A stretch of DNA of 64,000 nucleotides from Doris montereyensis (taxonomy: Eukaryota; Mollusca; Gastropoda; Nudibranchia; Dorididae), in assembly GCA_037039925.1 (NCBI GenBank), contig JAXRKP010000384.1, positions 155,001-219,000 on the forward strand. Reading direction: 5' to 3'. Made by a program: the position numbers and the translations under genes. Below the pieces are notes generated by a model. That model ran no database searches, was not told the origin of the DNA, and saw nothing but the letters and a program-made list of their open reading frames with translations. Of the stretch, positions 25,926 through 37,810 are shown piece after piece (the first letter of the stretch is position 1; each line of letters opens with the position of its first letter).

Positions 25926-26354
25926 GGTCTCCCCACTTTTAGGTTTCATCTTACCCGCCATCCGCCATTATCTTCTTTTGTTTTATTAAATCATCATGGC
26001 CACTGCTGGTGTGTGCAATAAATCTCGACAATTAATTTGATAATAATAATAAAGGAGGTATCGACCCAAGACACGCATGGGAGTTTAAAACTCGACCTTT
26101 CCAGAAATCTTACAAGATTTGGTTGTGTGTGTGTGTGTATAGGGTGTGTATGTGGTGGTGGGGGGGGCGCTCCGAATATATGATATAGTTTCTCTCGTCC
26201 TGAAGTTCACTGCACAGACATTCGACAGAAAAACCTGGAATGTATTGATCGGATAGTATTTTCAAATGGCAAAGGGATTGTTTCATGTTCTCTGCAATAT
26301 TACCTTGTGAGTGTGGAAGCTGAGTTTGTTGGTTGGCTTGTGTTTTTGTTTGTT

Positions 26355-26480
26355 CCTTTTGGCGGGTAGGTCCTACTTCGTTCTTTTCACTCTTTTACTT
26401 CTCTTTCATCTTGCTGTTTCCTCTTAATTGACCTTGGCATCATCGCATATGGTGAACGGGGTAAATTTCAATGAATCGAA
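26355..26480 (+). repeat. R1 repeat copy
   Basis: GGCGGGTAGGTCCTACTTCG to GGGGTAAATTTCAATGAA. Confidence 0.75.
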
Positions 26481-26694
26481 CAAACGAACAAATATGTCAT
26501 CTTCCATTCGGCCAGATGCCGGATCCAGCCTGTCCACTGATTGTGTCTGGAAAACAGGAATTTGCTATACCTGTATTGTTTGCTATGCCTCCAAGGTGAC
26601 CCGAACGATATCCTTTACTATAGGAACACTTTCTTATCCGCTTTTTTTCTTCTTTTTTTTTACCTCGAGGAACTTTTTCCATGTCTGGAGCCTG

Positions 26695-26785
26695 GAGTTT
26701 GTGTTACAGTGACTGTTGCTACTAAATTCACCATGAGATCACCACATATAACGGTAGACGGGGTAAATTTCAATGAAAACAATAA
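26695..26785 (+). repeat. R1 repeat, 3' part
   Basis: TTCACCATGAGATCACCAC to GGGGTAAATTTCAATGAAA. Confidence 0.65.
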
Positions 26786-27780
26786 GAAACGAACAAACTG
26801 GTCTTGTCCTGCTCTCTCCATTCAATCCGTCTGTCAATCTGATCTTTTATCTTGTTATTACGCCCAGTCAGTGTGGTAATGACCTTGAAGACGTGCGAGG
26901 TCAAATATATTGGTAGTCTGCAGGTGGCAATTTGGTCGGTAGCCAAGGAGATGGGTCTGACGTATTGTACAGCGCTGTCTGCTTTGAGCCCAAGCTGACA
27001 ATGGGCCGTTCTTGAGTCCTGTATGGATTTTAGCATCTACTGCACTACTTGCCTTGGGGGAGGGGGGGGGAGAGAGAGAAAGTCAGGAATGATAGGTGGA
27101 CAACTTATTCGTCTGCCCAGAATTATATTGTCCTATCTGTACATAAACTTGTTTCGAGAGAGATTGTATTTGTTAAAAAGGCTCTCTAAAGTTCTCAGCT
27201 GAAATGGAAAGAGACTTTGGAGCTAAAACAAAGTGTAAGCGAAATTTAGACCGAATTTATTATTTTTTAATCTCCTTCCTATGCGAGACGTCATGACCTC
27301 CAACACCAGGGGTAAATGGTTCGTCGGTTGAGAAATGTCTTCGTACATCAATGAAAAAACAACAGCACGCACAAAATAAAATAGATCTATTTCTTTGCAC
27401 ACAATTGTGATTTCTTTGGTCAAACTGCACAACACCGAAATGCACTTACGCACTCGGACTGCAAAAGATTAGAGGGGCATTGGATGACTTCATCGATACC
27501 AGTAATTCGTCAAAGCTATACGAGTATCGATGGAACGCGTCCAACCAAATTGGCGATCGAAGATGATTTTATATTCGTTGTCATCCGATGTTCTGCTCAG
27601 AGAATCTTTGTAAGAGAATCGATCTCTACTCTGCGTGCTCGATTGTCATAATCATGGGATCTCACTTTTCTATCTCTTTCTGAAGAAATGTACTGCATTA
27701 TGTATTTATGCATTTCTCACAATGCGGTTTGTGATTCATGATTGTATCCACCCGTGACTACACGATTGGTTGACATTGGC
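26786..27780. other. Non-coding stretch
   Basis: A block at 27180-27265 (TTCTCAGCTG ... AGACCGAATTTA) resembles 44655-44750. No gene recognised. Confidence 0.4.
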
Positions 27781-27827
27781 TCCACATCTCTCTCTCTCTC
27801 TCATACACAGAGTCGTGTCCTACAGCC

Positions 27828-27860
<33 letters not shown>

Positions 27861-27872
27861 GCGTGTGTGTGT
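27781..27872 (+). repeat. Short (CT)n and (GT)n tracts
   Basis: CT near 27787-27802 and GT at about 27827-27872 with interruptions. Confidence 0.85.
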
Positions 27873-28054
27873 GATTCGTCCTTGACCCTCACTGACGGGT
27901 TCCCAGTTCAGAATACATTGTATAAGTTGGGCCAATGATATTGCCCTATTATAACATTATGGTATCGAGTCGCACTGATGTCGCATCGGTAGAGTTATTG
28001 AAGTATTGATGTGGTTTCTGGACTCGGAGACATTATGTCTGGCATGAGGGCAAC

Positions 28055-28350
28055 TGGGTAGTCCAGAAGCAAGATGTCGGCCTCTCAACCAAAAGGTAGT
28101 GGGTTCAAACCCCGCCAACGGTTGAACAATTTTGTCGTATTTTCAAGCAAAATCTCCCCCCTGCTCCAGGTAGGTGTATCGACACCTAGTTCCATCGGAG
28201 ACATAATAAAAGGAGGTCTCGCGTGCAGATAACACCACTCCTGTGCACATTAAAAATCTCTTTGCTATTTACAGGGCAGTCCGGGCAAAAATCAAACATC
28301 CTATCCAAAAAAACCCGAGTAGTTGTGGATGTAGGTAAATCAAATCCAAG
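28055..28350 (+). mobile_element. SINE family 2, near full length
   Basis: TAGTCCAGAAGCAAGATG head, GTAGTGGGTTCAAACCCCGC B box, GTTCCATCGGAGACATAA body, ATTTACAGGGCAGTCCGGGC tail, and TTGTGGATGTAGGTAAATC end. Confidence 0.8.
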
Positions 28351-28507
28351 TCGGGAATAATTTGGAAAATCGTATTTGTAGGCAGAGTATTGTTTTCACT
28401 CACTCTTTGACTTCCTCATTCAATCGAGTCTTTAGAGAATGGAATCGCCCCCCAAGTCATGCTCAACGACACCAGAATATCGGTCAATGCAGTTTCGCCT
28501 GTCGGGT

Positions 28508-28635
28508 GTCTCTCTCCCTCTCGCTCGCTCTCTCCATCTCATCTCTCTCTCTACCCTCTCTCACCCCTCTCTCTCTCTAACCTCTCCCCCCTCTCTCTCT
28601 CTCTACCCTCTTTCACCCTCTTTCTCTAACATCTC

Positions 28636-28712
<77 letters not shown>
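28508..28712 (+). repeat. Imperfect, then pure (CT)n tract
   Basis: Interrupted by short A/C-containing variants until about 28638, then pure CT to 28712. Confidence 0.9.
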
Positions 28713-28715
<3 letters not shown>

Positions 28716-29029
28716 CAAGACAAAGCGTGGGTAGTGGTGCGACGCCTGGCTTCATTGTGGGATAGACAATGAGTCACCCTTCTCTCCTTGTTCTACCTGG
28801 AGCCTTGCTTATGCTTGGCTGGGACGACTTGCCACAGGGAATTACTCGTTCGTTATGTGTGTTTTTCGGCAATATGTGTGGAGGGAAGGACAATTTTGGC
28901 GAAGAGAAGCTGTGTGTTTTACTGGTGGCATTGATCTGTGTATAATGAGACTGAGGAGAATTCGGTAATAATAGCAATCGGCGTTTCCTGGAATATATTT
29001 TTATTCAACACAAGAAGAAAGGTCCTATG

Positions 29030-29414
<385 letters not shown>

Positions 29415-29534
29415 CTATTTATGTATGTTAGGTCAAAACTAAAATTGTTCCCCCTGTTGTTGTGCCAACGACGTCTCTCACTGCCCCTGACACTCTTGTC
29501 TATATCTCATCCCTGCTTCGGCTTTTCGTTGGTT

Positions 29535-29662
29535 GGCTGTCCCTACTGGTAGGTCCTACTTCTTTCTTATACTTGTTCACTTGTCTACCATCTAGCTGTT
29601 TCTTCTTGACTTACCCTGAGATCATCGCATATGATAGACGAGATGAATTTCAATGAAACTAA
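29535..29662 (+). repeat. R1 repeat copy
   Basis: CTGGTAGGTCCTACTTCTTT to GATGAATTTCAATGAAAC. Confidence 0.75.
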
Positions 29663-29794
29663 ACAAGCAATGGTTCTGCTTTATCCCATGGTCTCCCCTT
29701 CTTTCTGTTTTGTCTGTCTATCTGCTGGACCGGTAAATCGCAACGAAACATACTTTTCATCACCTGTCAATGTCGCCACGTAAGGCCAGCCGTT

Positions 29795-29915
29795 GGCAGG
29801 TGCTGCAGGAAGAAGGTCCTACTTTTTATTCTTTTTCACTCTTTCTCCTATCTTTCATCTCGCTATTTCCTCTTTAATTCACCGTGAGATCACCGCATAT
29901 GGTGGACGAGTGTTA
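29795..29915 (+). repeat. R1 repeat copy
   Basis: CAGGTGCTGCAGGAAGAAGG to CGCATATGGTGGACGAG. Confidence 0.7.
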
Positions 29916-30002
29916 CTACAACAAACGAGCATACGGTTTGCCTATCGTCCTCTCTTGCTCGGGAACTCTTTTTGTAATTCTGTTCAGCATTGTAAGGTGT
30001 GT

Positions 30003-30145
30003 GGGTGGTTTGGTTTGGCGGGTGCCGACTGGTAGGTCCTACTTCTTTTCTGTCATTCTTTTACCTACCTTTTATCTTGCTGCTTCCTCTCAATTCACCC
30101 AGAGATCACCGCATATGGTAGATAGAGTAAATTCCAATCAATCAA
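30003..30145 (+). repeat. R1 repeat copy
   Basis: CTGGTAGGTCCTACTTCTTT to AGAGTAAATTCCAATCAA. A further partial copy lies at about 30296-30370. Confidence 0.75.
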
Positions 30146-30370
30146 CCTCATTTCCAGGTTGGGCTCTTTTGTTTGTTGTTGAGTTTTTCTTCTTCCTAGT
30201 CCTCGCGCTTGTTGACATCAAACATTGCTGGTCTGTCATTGTCATCATTTGGTGTTTCTGACAGTGAATCTTCTGCTAGTACATGTCGTATCACGTGGGT
30301 GGTTGATGGGGGCTACTGGTGGGTCCTCTTAATTCACTTTGAGATCACCGCACATGTTGGAGGGGGGTAA

Positions 30371-30800
30371 AAACAGTTCCAGTCAACCCAAAACCAGATG
30401 CTTTTTTTTTTTAACATTAGGTCATTTTGTGTAGCTGTCTTAGTTAGTAGTAGTTGTTCACGTGTGTGTTGGCTGATATCTGTGACATGACTCAGTATGT
30501 GCCGCGTTGAGACTGGTGTGTTTTGGCATACACAATCATACATATATACATGTGTATATTGTGCTGAGCCCGGCGTTTGGGCACACGAAGAACAGTTGGC
30601 GGTTTGCTGGCTGCTGGCGGAAGGTTATCAGGGTTATCGTGAGTTAGTTCCTGGTGGCTGTCTCTGTCTCTGTCTGGCCTTGTGCTAGAGTGCAGTCGGT
30701 GGCCGTCGCTGTCCTGTTTTTCTTCTTGTTCTGAATATCGTTCTTGTTCTTGTTGTTATTAATGTTATCGATGATGTTGTCCTTCTACGGCTTCTTCGGC

Positions 30801-30802
<2 letters not shown>
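30371..30802. other. Non-coding spacer
   Basis: Nothing recognised. Confidence 0.35.
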
Positions 30803-30832
<30 letters not shown>

Positions 30833-30919
30833 CTTCTATTTCTTCTTCTTCTATTTTTTCTTCTTTCTTCTTCTTCTTCTTTTTGTCTTCTTCTGGATTT
30901 GGGGGGGGGGGGGGGGGGG
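30803..30919 (+). repeat. (TTC)n tract followed by a G homopolymer
   Basis: TTC units with interruptions to about 30894, then G at 30901-30919. An R1 fragment (TGGTAGGTCCTACTTCTTT) follows directly. Confidence 0.9.
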
Positions 30920-31194
30920 CGTTCAGCTGGTAGGTCCTACTTCTTTTGGTCAGAGATAGAGAGATTGATGGTTTTGATTTATTGAACTTTAATTTTATAA
31001 ATGAGAGTCAAATCAGCTAAAGACCTATCTTATATTGAGTTCTGCATGACAATTCAATACATTGAGAGTGTGAATGAATGTTTGACAAAGTGTGTGTGTG
31101 TGTGTGTGACAATATGTGAACGTGGGAGGGACATGGTGACACAGACAGGGTGGCCTGTTACTTGCGTCCTGTTACCCTCAGATCTAGTCTCATT

Positions 31195-31325
31195 TGGTGT
31201 TGTTGGTGGGCTGGGCACTGCTATTTCTTACCTTTCACTCTTTTCAACTATCTTTTATCTTGCTGATTCCTTTTGATTTATCCTGAGATCACCACATATG
31301 GTGGATGCGTTAAATTTGAATCAAT
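31195..31325 (+). repeat. R1 repeat copy
   Basis: GTTGGTGGGCTGGGCACTGC to ATGCGTTAAATTTGAATC. Confidence 0.7.
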
Positions 31326-31597
31326 CAATCAATATCGTCTCATGGTTGCGTGAGTCGTCATTATTATTTACTTACCTAGGGGGAGGGGGTGATTTTTATC
31401 AATGTTTCCTGAAATATTACGGGGGCCGTCCTGCCAGTTAGAAGTAGTTTGCTTTGCACAGTCATCATCTGTTTTTTGATACTTGAAAAGGTTGGCAGCT
31501 ATGTTGCTAAATGACAAGGCATGTCTTGCCATGCATTTAGACATTACACCACTGAATACTACCATGGTCTGTCTGAAGGGATACAAAAAAAGTTACT

Positions 31598-31872
31598 TCA
31601 AGGCGTTACGGCCCATAGAGCCGGAGCTTATCCCTATTTCAACAGAGTGAAGTGGAACTAGGTGACAATAATCACCTCCAGGCCAGGACACTAGTCTGAC
31701 CAGGTTTTACTCCCAAGACGTGCCTGTACCCATTTGCACTTGGGTAGAGTGTGGGAAATGCGTGTTGTTAAGTGTCTTTTCCAAGGATTCATAACTCTGC
31801 TTTGCAAGGGTTCAAACTCAGGACCTCTTGATCTCCAGTCTGGCAGGCTAACCGCTTGGCCACCGACACCAA
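31598..31872 (-). mobile_element. SINE family 1, near full length
   Basis: Minus orientation: head GGTGGCCAAGCGGTTAGCC, B-box-like GAGTTTGAACCCTTGC, body TACTCCCAAG..., and end TAGAGCCGGAGCTTATCCC (as written on the + strand). Confidence 0.75.
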
Positions 31873-31980
31873 AGGCCTGTCTAAACGAAGTTAAATTATT
31901 ATTTAAAATTCCATGATTTGGAACCATGATATCAGGCATGCACATTAAAAACTTTTAATTTTAATTTTTCTTCCTTGCAG

Positions 31981-32377
31981 AACATACAGTGTTGCTTCAT
32001 CTTGAACCATGAGTGAATTTTCCTCAGCCTGTTCCGATGAGCCCATACAGGGCAACCGCCGCGTCCATGAGGAGGGCGCGCGGCAACTACGAGCGCAACA
32101 ACAAAACTGCGGACTGGTTTGCCCACGGCGGCGTCAAGGCGGATCCCAAGCCGGAGGCACGCCTGCGATCGGACGCGGGCGCGAGACAACGCCGTTAAAA
32201 ACCGCGGCTCCATGGGTGAAAACATGGGTGGCTACGCTAACCCCAGTGCAGAGGTCTTCACCCGAGGCGGTCAAACCGGAGGCTCAGGCAAACGCCAGCG
32301 GACACAATGGAGGCTACATGAAGAATCTCATTGAGAACTACGGCAACTTGGAAGTGTCACCCAAGCCCGGTCCTAAG
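31981..32377 (+). CDS. Repeat-containing protein, first coding exon, with frameshifts
   Basis: The acceptor TTCTTCCTTGCAG ends at 31980; a likely start ATG is at 32009 (MSEFSSACSDEPIQ). The exon carries at least three units of the motif VxxEAxxNAxxxxGxxM: RGNYERNNKTADWFAHG, NAVKNRGSMGENMGGYA, and VKPEAQANASGHNGGYM with NLIENYG. It ends SPKPGPK at a weak donor (GTTGGT, phase 0). No one frame covers it. The reading shifts at about 32071-32077, 32173-32184 and 32262-32271, each a net gain of one base (or loss of two). With those corrected, the conserved V, E/D, A, N and G of every unit fall in register. GC-rich and CpG-rich compared with its flanks. The upstream 5' UTR exon was not found. Same family as 13327-14283. 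Function unknown. Confidence 0.65.
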
Positions 32378-32967
32378 GTTGGTGGAAGTTTATTTATATT
32401 ATAACGGAGGTCTTTGCTATGTGTATGCATAGATATGTGAATAGAATCAGACAGTAGCAGTTACCTGTTCACAGTAAAAGAAATATTTTCATCATTTATT
32501 CTATATAGATTATGTAGTGAACTAAAAAGCAACAGGGTGATGCATATTTTTGTCTATAGATATAAATCTATATATAATATATTATTCTGAGTTGGTCGTT
32601 CCTTGTTTGTTTTACGCTTCGTTGCCAGGCCACTAAGAGTACCCATATTTTGCATGATCCCAAGATTCGTTTTCATTTGGGAAATTTTTCTACCAAAAGT
32701 GACATTTGATTATGAAAAGTTCATTGTTTCTCGGTCTTTGGGTAGAACTTTCATTCACCTTAGTCTCCATTTTGAACAGGTTTTATAATTGAAAAATTGA
32801 ATAGTACTGTTCACACCCACCTGCCTAACCTTGGTGTCGATTACTGACCCAATCTAATAATCATACTTAGTATCACTCAGGGTTTAAAATGTTTGTTTCA
32901 TATAAAACTTTGAGAGGCAATGAGAATTCAAGAAAGGAATAACGCTGTATGTTGTTGAATTTTTCAG
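32378..32967. other. Intron 1 of the + strand repeat-protein gene
   Basis: Donor GTTGGT (weak), acceptor GAATTTTTCAG. It contains the repeat copy at 32588-32885. Confidence 0.55.
32588..32885 (+). repeat. Unnamed interspersed repeat (paired with 53545-53860)
   Basis: Shared blocks: CTACCAAAAG, TCATTGTTTC, TCATTCACCT, CATTTTGAACAGGTTTTAT and ATCTAATAATC. About 75-80 percent alike by eye. No coding capacity or clear ends. Confidence 0.6.
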
Positions 32968-33107
32968 GTCAAAGGCAGTGGCGCTTGAGGAATACCAACA
33001 GAGACAGTACGGCACTACCAAGGTCTTGTTAGACCACTACAGCACCGATCCCATTCCGGCTTTCGGAGCAGCCTCCCCCTCCTCGACTGGGTTACGGAGG
33101 TGCCGAG
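32968..33107 (+). CDS. Repeat-containing protein, second coding exon, with two frameshifts
   Basis: The acceptor ends at 32967; the donor GTAAGA starts at 33108. It encodes one unit: VKGS then ALEEYQQRQYGTTKVLLDHY, followed by STDPIPAFGAASP and PPRLGYGGAE. The frame changes at about 32980 (one extra G) and in the C run at 33073-33078 (one extra C). Removing one base at each gives a clean reading from phase 0 to phase 0. Confidence 0.6.
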
Positions 33108-33979
33108 GTAAGAGTGGGCCAATATGGTGACACAAATTCATTTACACACATGTGGGGACAGGAATGTCTTCTTTTCTAATATGATAGAGAGAAAGAACTG
33201 ATGCCAGTCTATACAGACTTTAGTTGAGCCTGCAAACATTATTTGTTGCTGAAATTTTGCACAAACATGAAAACAGTGTGGACAAATCAGTTTTGCTGTA
33301 AAAAAAACGTATTCCTGTTTTCATATGTTGAAAATATATTGATTCGACACCGAATTATCGCATGTCAGTTTGGGGTTTTGTTTCCGTTCCAAGTGTAGGT
33401 CTGGAGTTTTCAATAAGTGATTTTTACATGTGTACTGTGTCTCTGTCAGTACCCGTTTTCACAAATTGCCACCTGTATATGGCTTTATCAAGAGTTCCCT
33501 CGCAGCCTGAAGATCGGGAAACTCAAAAGGGCAAAGGTTTAAAATTATTTATGTATATATAAATTAAAAGACTAATGTATCATCAATCCCCACAAATTTG
33601 CGAGTTATCTTCTAGTTAAATTTCGACAACCGTTTAATTTCCTCAATGTTATTGTTATTTTCATGAGGAGGAGCCGGTAGCTCAGTCAGTAGAGTGTCTG
33701 TCCGTCACACTGGAGGCCTGAGTCAGATTTCCAGTCCGAGCAAATTCTTCTGGCTCTCCAGCCGACCCAGCAGCCAAATGAGTAGCTAGGTCTGTTCAGA
33801 CTCAGCGAAAGTAAAGGTGGCATGGAAAGCAATGGCAAACTACCACATAATGCTGTATGCCTAGAATAATCAGGACTTACTACTGATGACCCTGAATTCA
33901 CTGCCTATGGTGGGCGGGTAAGATTTAATTGAAACAAACAATCCTTTTGCCTCTATTAAATTGTCCATTTCCATTTCAG
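33108..33979. other. Intron 2 of the + strand repeat-protein gene
   Basis: GTAAGA donor and TTTCCATTTCAG acceptor. Holds a SINE (33668-33885) and a short R1 fragment (33885-33935). Confidence 0.6.
33668..33885 (+). mobile_element. SINE family 3 copy
   Basis: tRNA-like head GCCGGTAGCTCAGTCAGTAG (A box) and a weak B box. The body has CGACCCAGCAGCCAAATGAG and ATGGAAAGCAATGGCAAACT. Matches 19545-19775. Confidence 0.7.
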
Positions 33980-34089
33980 ATTGCAGAAAAGCATATGGGT
34001 GAGGACATGGGACCCTTGATGCGACTGGAAGGGAAGTCCAGCCCCAGAGAGCCCAAAGTGGGACCTCTGCATCAGGCGTCTTCTGGGAG
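33980..34089 (+). CDS. Repeat-containing protein, third coding exon
   Basis: Clean open exon, phase 0 to phase 2, encoding IAEKHMGEDMGPLMRLEGKS then SPREPKVGPLHQASSG. It continues the unit begun at the end of the second exon (GYGGAE + IAEKHMG) and shows the usual helix followed by proline. Donor GTTGGT, the same weak type as exon 1. No frameshift here. Confidence 0.65.
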
Positions 34090-34849
34090 GTTGGTGTCTT
34101 TCTGTCTGTCTCAAATCAAAGAATTTGAAGTAAAAATAGTAACAGGCTTAATAGATGTATAACGAGATAAAACAGAAATGTTTGAGTGTAGCGCTCCTCA
34201 ACAACAAGAAGACAAAGAAAGAAATTGGACTAATGGCGCGGAGAAATGGCCAATCGTGTATTGACTGATCACACAGTTTCCACGAACAGACCAGGCCGTG
34301 TAACAACAAGAAACAAAATTTAAAAGGAATAAAACAGGGGTTTTTTTTTGTTGTCTTCTTGTCACTGATGGAGATCGCTGCGCTTGAAAATATCTCTGTC
34401 TTGTCTCGGGTTTTTTTTATCAGGCCTATTATTCCTATTTCATGTTCCTATTCATTAGCGGTTGGCCTACTGCAGTGCCATTCCTTTTCATGTGTATCAC
34501 ACAGCGTCATACTCATGTCACCAAATAGTTTGTTGCATATCTTAGCTATTCGCGCATGAGGTTTTTGACAACTTTTGAGTAAGACTCAAGAACTGTTTTA
34601 TAAACAACGGTTGAAGGAAATGGTTGCCGCTGCGGATAAGTGCGATTAAGTTTTGCAGCCAATTTAGGTGGTTGAATTTGAATGTTAGATTATAGAGACA
34701 AGGGGAAGTCATTTTTTAGATTTTTTGAGAAAAAATTCAGGGTCTTTCTTTCTAAATGGCTCCATACACGGATGATGATTGACAGTGAAGCTATATTCAA
34801 TGTGAATGGCGTTTTGGTTTAAGGTTTGGCACCACAATCTGGAAACATG

Positions 34850-35190
34850 GTCTGGTCATGGTATCATTAGCTTATTGGTGGAAAGTTAGACTTGGGATTG
34901 GCAGATTGTGGGTTTCAAATCTTAGTTTCACGATGTTGCATTTTACATTTTTTAGGAAGATATTTCGTCAGCTCAAAATGATTTAGTTCTTACTACACAT
35001 TTGATGATTGGAACAAAAATTAAATCATCATGGAATTCAGCCGTCAATTGTCCTATCTCACAGTAAGTTGAGCTTCACAGTCTTAGAGCCGTTTTTTTCA
35101 AAGCGAGGTTATGTGTAGTTAGGACAATAAAATTCTGAGCTGACGAATTGCTGTGTATGCATTTTGTCCTCACACATGTGTGAATGGGTA
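34850..35190 (+). mobile_element. SINE family 4, copy 1
   Basis: Head with TAGCTTATTGGTGGAAAG and GATTGTGGGTTTCAAATC (B-box-like). The tail CACACATGTGTGAATGGGTA is shared with the next copy. Confidence 0.6.
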
Positions 35191-35194
35191 GCGA

Positions 35195-35395
35195 TGCATG
35201 ATATGTCATCGCATCATTGGCTCATTGGTGGGCAGCTAGACTTTAGACTGGCAGATTGTGGGTTCGAATCTTAGTTTCATGATGTTGAACTTTGCGTGTT
35301 TGAAGATATTTGCGATGTACATTTTGTCACTCCTCCGCACATATGTGAACGGATAGCAATGATAACAGGGAGCTAAAGTCTGTAATAGAAAAATT
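35195..35395 (+). mobile_element. SINE family 4, copy 2
   Basis: Head TTGGCTCATTGGTGGGCAG and B box GATTGTGGGTTCGAATCTT; tail CACATATGTGAACGGATAGC. Directly downstream of copy 1. Confidence 0.65.
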
Positions 35396-35443
35396 TCAAG
35401 AGCAGAGCATAGGGTAGGAAGTCAGTTTTAAATGACTATAGCA

Positions 35444-35614
<171 letters not shown>

Positions 35615-35757
35615 GCACTCTTCGCACTGCAGCGTGAATACAAGTGTGTCGTCATGGCATACTCTTGTCATTGGTTCACTCATTTGTATTTATTTATTTA
35701 TTTATTTATTTATTTACTGACTGGTTTTGTCAATGTCTTCTTCGGTTTGAGCAACAG

Positions 35758-35920
35758 CTGGGATGAGATTCCCCCAAATCAACGCACGAGGCCAGAAGGG
35801 GAGAGCATCGCCAAAAAAACAGTGCTGATTCCATTGAGACATCCTGCTCCAGAACAACTCCGCCATTCCACAGCGCAAGGAGGCCAAAGTTCTCAAACAC
35901 ATGGAGCAGTCGCCTGTTCG
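35758..35920 (+). CDS. Repeat-containing protein, fourth coding exon, with two frameshifts
   Basis: Acceptor GAGCAACAG, donor GTATGT. It opens in phase 2 (joins AG + C to give SWDEIPPNQRTRPEGESIAK). It then needs one extra A in the A7 run at 35813-35819 and one extra G near 35836 to read KNSADSIE, DILLQNN, then SAIPQRKEAKVLKHMEQSPV. With both, it ends in phase 2, exactly what the next exon needs. Both errors are single-base losses in short homopolymers. Confidence 0.6.
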
Positions 35921-36407
35921 GTATGTTATGCACCGGTCAGGAGATCAATTTGGGTGGGGGTTTTGTCTATTTAAAAAAGATGTTGTTAGTGGTCTCAATT
36001 TTGTGACTGTAACACTTATAATCTAACTATAAATTTTGATTGTCCATAGCTGCAAACGTATTAAGTAGGTTGGGGTTTTTTTTTTTTTGGCTGCGTAAAT
36101 CTGTATATATTTTTAAAAGTATATAAACAAGGTTTAACTATTTTGTTTAGAAACCCTAAGTTAATAGCAGAGAGTCAGAGAGGTTGGGCTGAAAGTCTGA
36201 AGACACCATTCTGAGTTTGCAAAACTACTGCCGCACTTCACCAGAGAGGCGAGGATTGGTGGGATTTTTGTTGTTTACCTTAAATGGGATTAATTTCAGG
36301 TTGAATTAACAATGTTTTCTGGAATGTCACTTGTTATGAGTCATCATGCAAATGCAAGTTAGGGATTGACGTTCACGTGGTCAGAGTCTGTTTTTTATTC
36401 CATTTTG

Positions 36408-37285
36408 CAAAGGTTGGCTGCTACTGTCATCCTTTCATAGCCTTCTTACAAAAGGTTGTCTGCTACGGTCCTCCTTTCATTAACTTCTTACAAAGGTTGG
36501 CTGCTATGGTCATCCTTTCATTATCTTCTTACAAAGGTTGGCTGCTACGGTCATCCTTTCATTATCTTCTTACAAAGGTTGGCTGCTATGGTCATCCTTT
36601 CATTATCTTCTTACAAAGGTTGGCTGCTACGGTCCTCCTTTCATAACCTTTCTTTCAAAGGTTGACTGCTAAGGTCATCCTTTCATAACCTTCTTGCAAA
36701 GATTTACTGCTACGGCCATCCTTTCATTACCTTCTTGCAAAGGTTGGCTGCTATGGTCATCCTTTCATAACCTTCTTTCAAAGGTTGGCTGCTAAGGTCA
36801 TCCTTTTAATTACCTTCTTGCAAAGATTGGTTGCTACGGCCATCCTTTTAATTACCTTCTTGCAAAGATTGGCTGCTAAGGTCATCCTTTTAATTACCTT
36901 CTTGCAAAGATTGGCTGCTAAGGTCATCTTTTTAATTACCTTCTTGCAAAGATTGGCTGCTATGGTCATCCTTTCATTACCTTCTTGCAAAGGTTGGCTG
37001 CTATGGTCATCCTTTTAATTACCTTCTTGCAAAGATTGGCTGTTAAGGTCATCCTTTTAATTACCGTCTTGCAAAGATTGGCTGCTACGGTCATCCTTTC
37101 ATTACTTTCTTGCAAAGGTTGGCTGCTATGGTCATCCTTTCATTACCTTCTTGCAAAGATTGGCTGCTAAGGTCATCCTTTTAATTACCGTCTTGCAAAG
37201 ATTGGCTGCTACGGTCATCCTTTCATTACTTTCTTGCAAAGGTTGGCTGCTATGGTCATCCTTTCATTACCTTCTTACCCAATGG
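36408..37285 (+). repeat. 41-bp minisatellite, about 21 copies, with higher-order structure
   Basis: Unit: AAAGGTTGGCTGCTATGGTC followed by ATCCTTTCATTACCTTCTTGC. Variants differ at AGGTT/AGATT, TATGG/TACGG/TAAGG, and TTTCATTA/TTTTAATTA. From about 37040 a block of three units (123 bp) is repeated nearly exactly. Because 41 is not a multiple of 3, long chance frames open on both strands; they are not genes. Confidence 0.95.
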
Positions 37286-37387
37286 GTTGTGGGTGTGGTG
37301 ACCATCCTGTCACTCAAGAAAAAAATTCTACCTTTTGGGCACAAACCTTCGACTTTCTTATTGAGATGCCGACACCTTGCCACTGAG

Positions 37388-37505
37388 CTGGGGATGCTGG
37401 TAGGTCCTATTTCTTTCCTTTCCTTCTGTAACTTGTCGTTCATCTTGCTGCTTTCGTAACTCATCCTTAGATCGCTGCAGTGATGGACTGGGCAAATTTC
37501 AATGG
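37388..37505 (+). repeat. R1 repeat copy
   Basis: CTGGTAGGTCCTATTTCTTT to GGGCAAATTTCAATGGAA. Confidence 0.7.
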
Positions 37506-37638
37506 AAGAAACAAATCTGCCTTTGGTCTTTTACCTTGGGTTTTTGCACTTGATATTGAGTTAGCTTTTCTCATATCATTCATTAGGATCATGTTTGATA
37601 TTTTTTATATTCATCGTTTATTTTTCTCTCACGATCAG

Positions 37639-37810
37639 CAACAACATACCACCAAACAGAGTAAGGGACACAGGCTTGGAGAACTTGGAAAAAGCTCGCA
37701 ACCGTGAGGAAATGTCTGCCATCATGCATGGGGCACCTAACAATGCCATGCCGCGGCCTACCAGCGGCAAGAGAATTCTGCCACACTTGCAGCGTTCTGA
37801 ATTGTGGTGA
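37639..37810 (+). CDS. Repeat-containing protein, last exon
   Basis: Acceptor TCTCTCACGATCAG ends at 37638. The first base completes an Arg codon begun in the fourth exon. It then encodes NNIPPNRVRDTGLENLEKAR, NREEMSAIMHGAPNNAMPRP and TSGKRILPHLQRSELW, with a TGA stop at 37808-37810. It carries a final partial unit (RVRDTGLENLEKARNREEM) and a basic tail ending in Trp. It reads cleanly in one frame. The - strand relative ends differently (PTPGVRN). Confidence 0.7.

Larger units (their letters stand above)
35921..37638. other. Intron 4 of the + strand repeat-protein gene
   Basis: Contains the 41-bp minisatellite (36408-37285) and an R1 copy (37388-37505). Confidence 0.6.

Noticed and set aside
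30744..30959. Phe-rich open frame
   Set aside because: Translation of a (TTC)n tract and a G homopolymer.
36377..37170. Open frames of 60-90 codons on both strands in the 41-bp array
   Set aside because: The repeat has no stops in several frames and its period is not a multiple of 3. Low-complexity artefact in an intron.
36408..37285. Regular repeats considered as a CRISPR array
   Set aside because: The units are contiguous, with no unique spacers, and the genome is eukaryotic.
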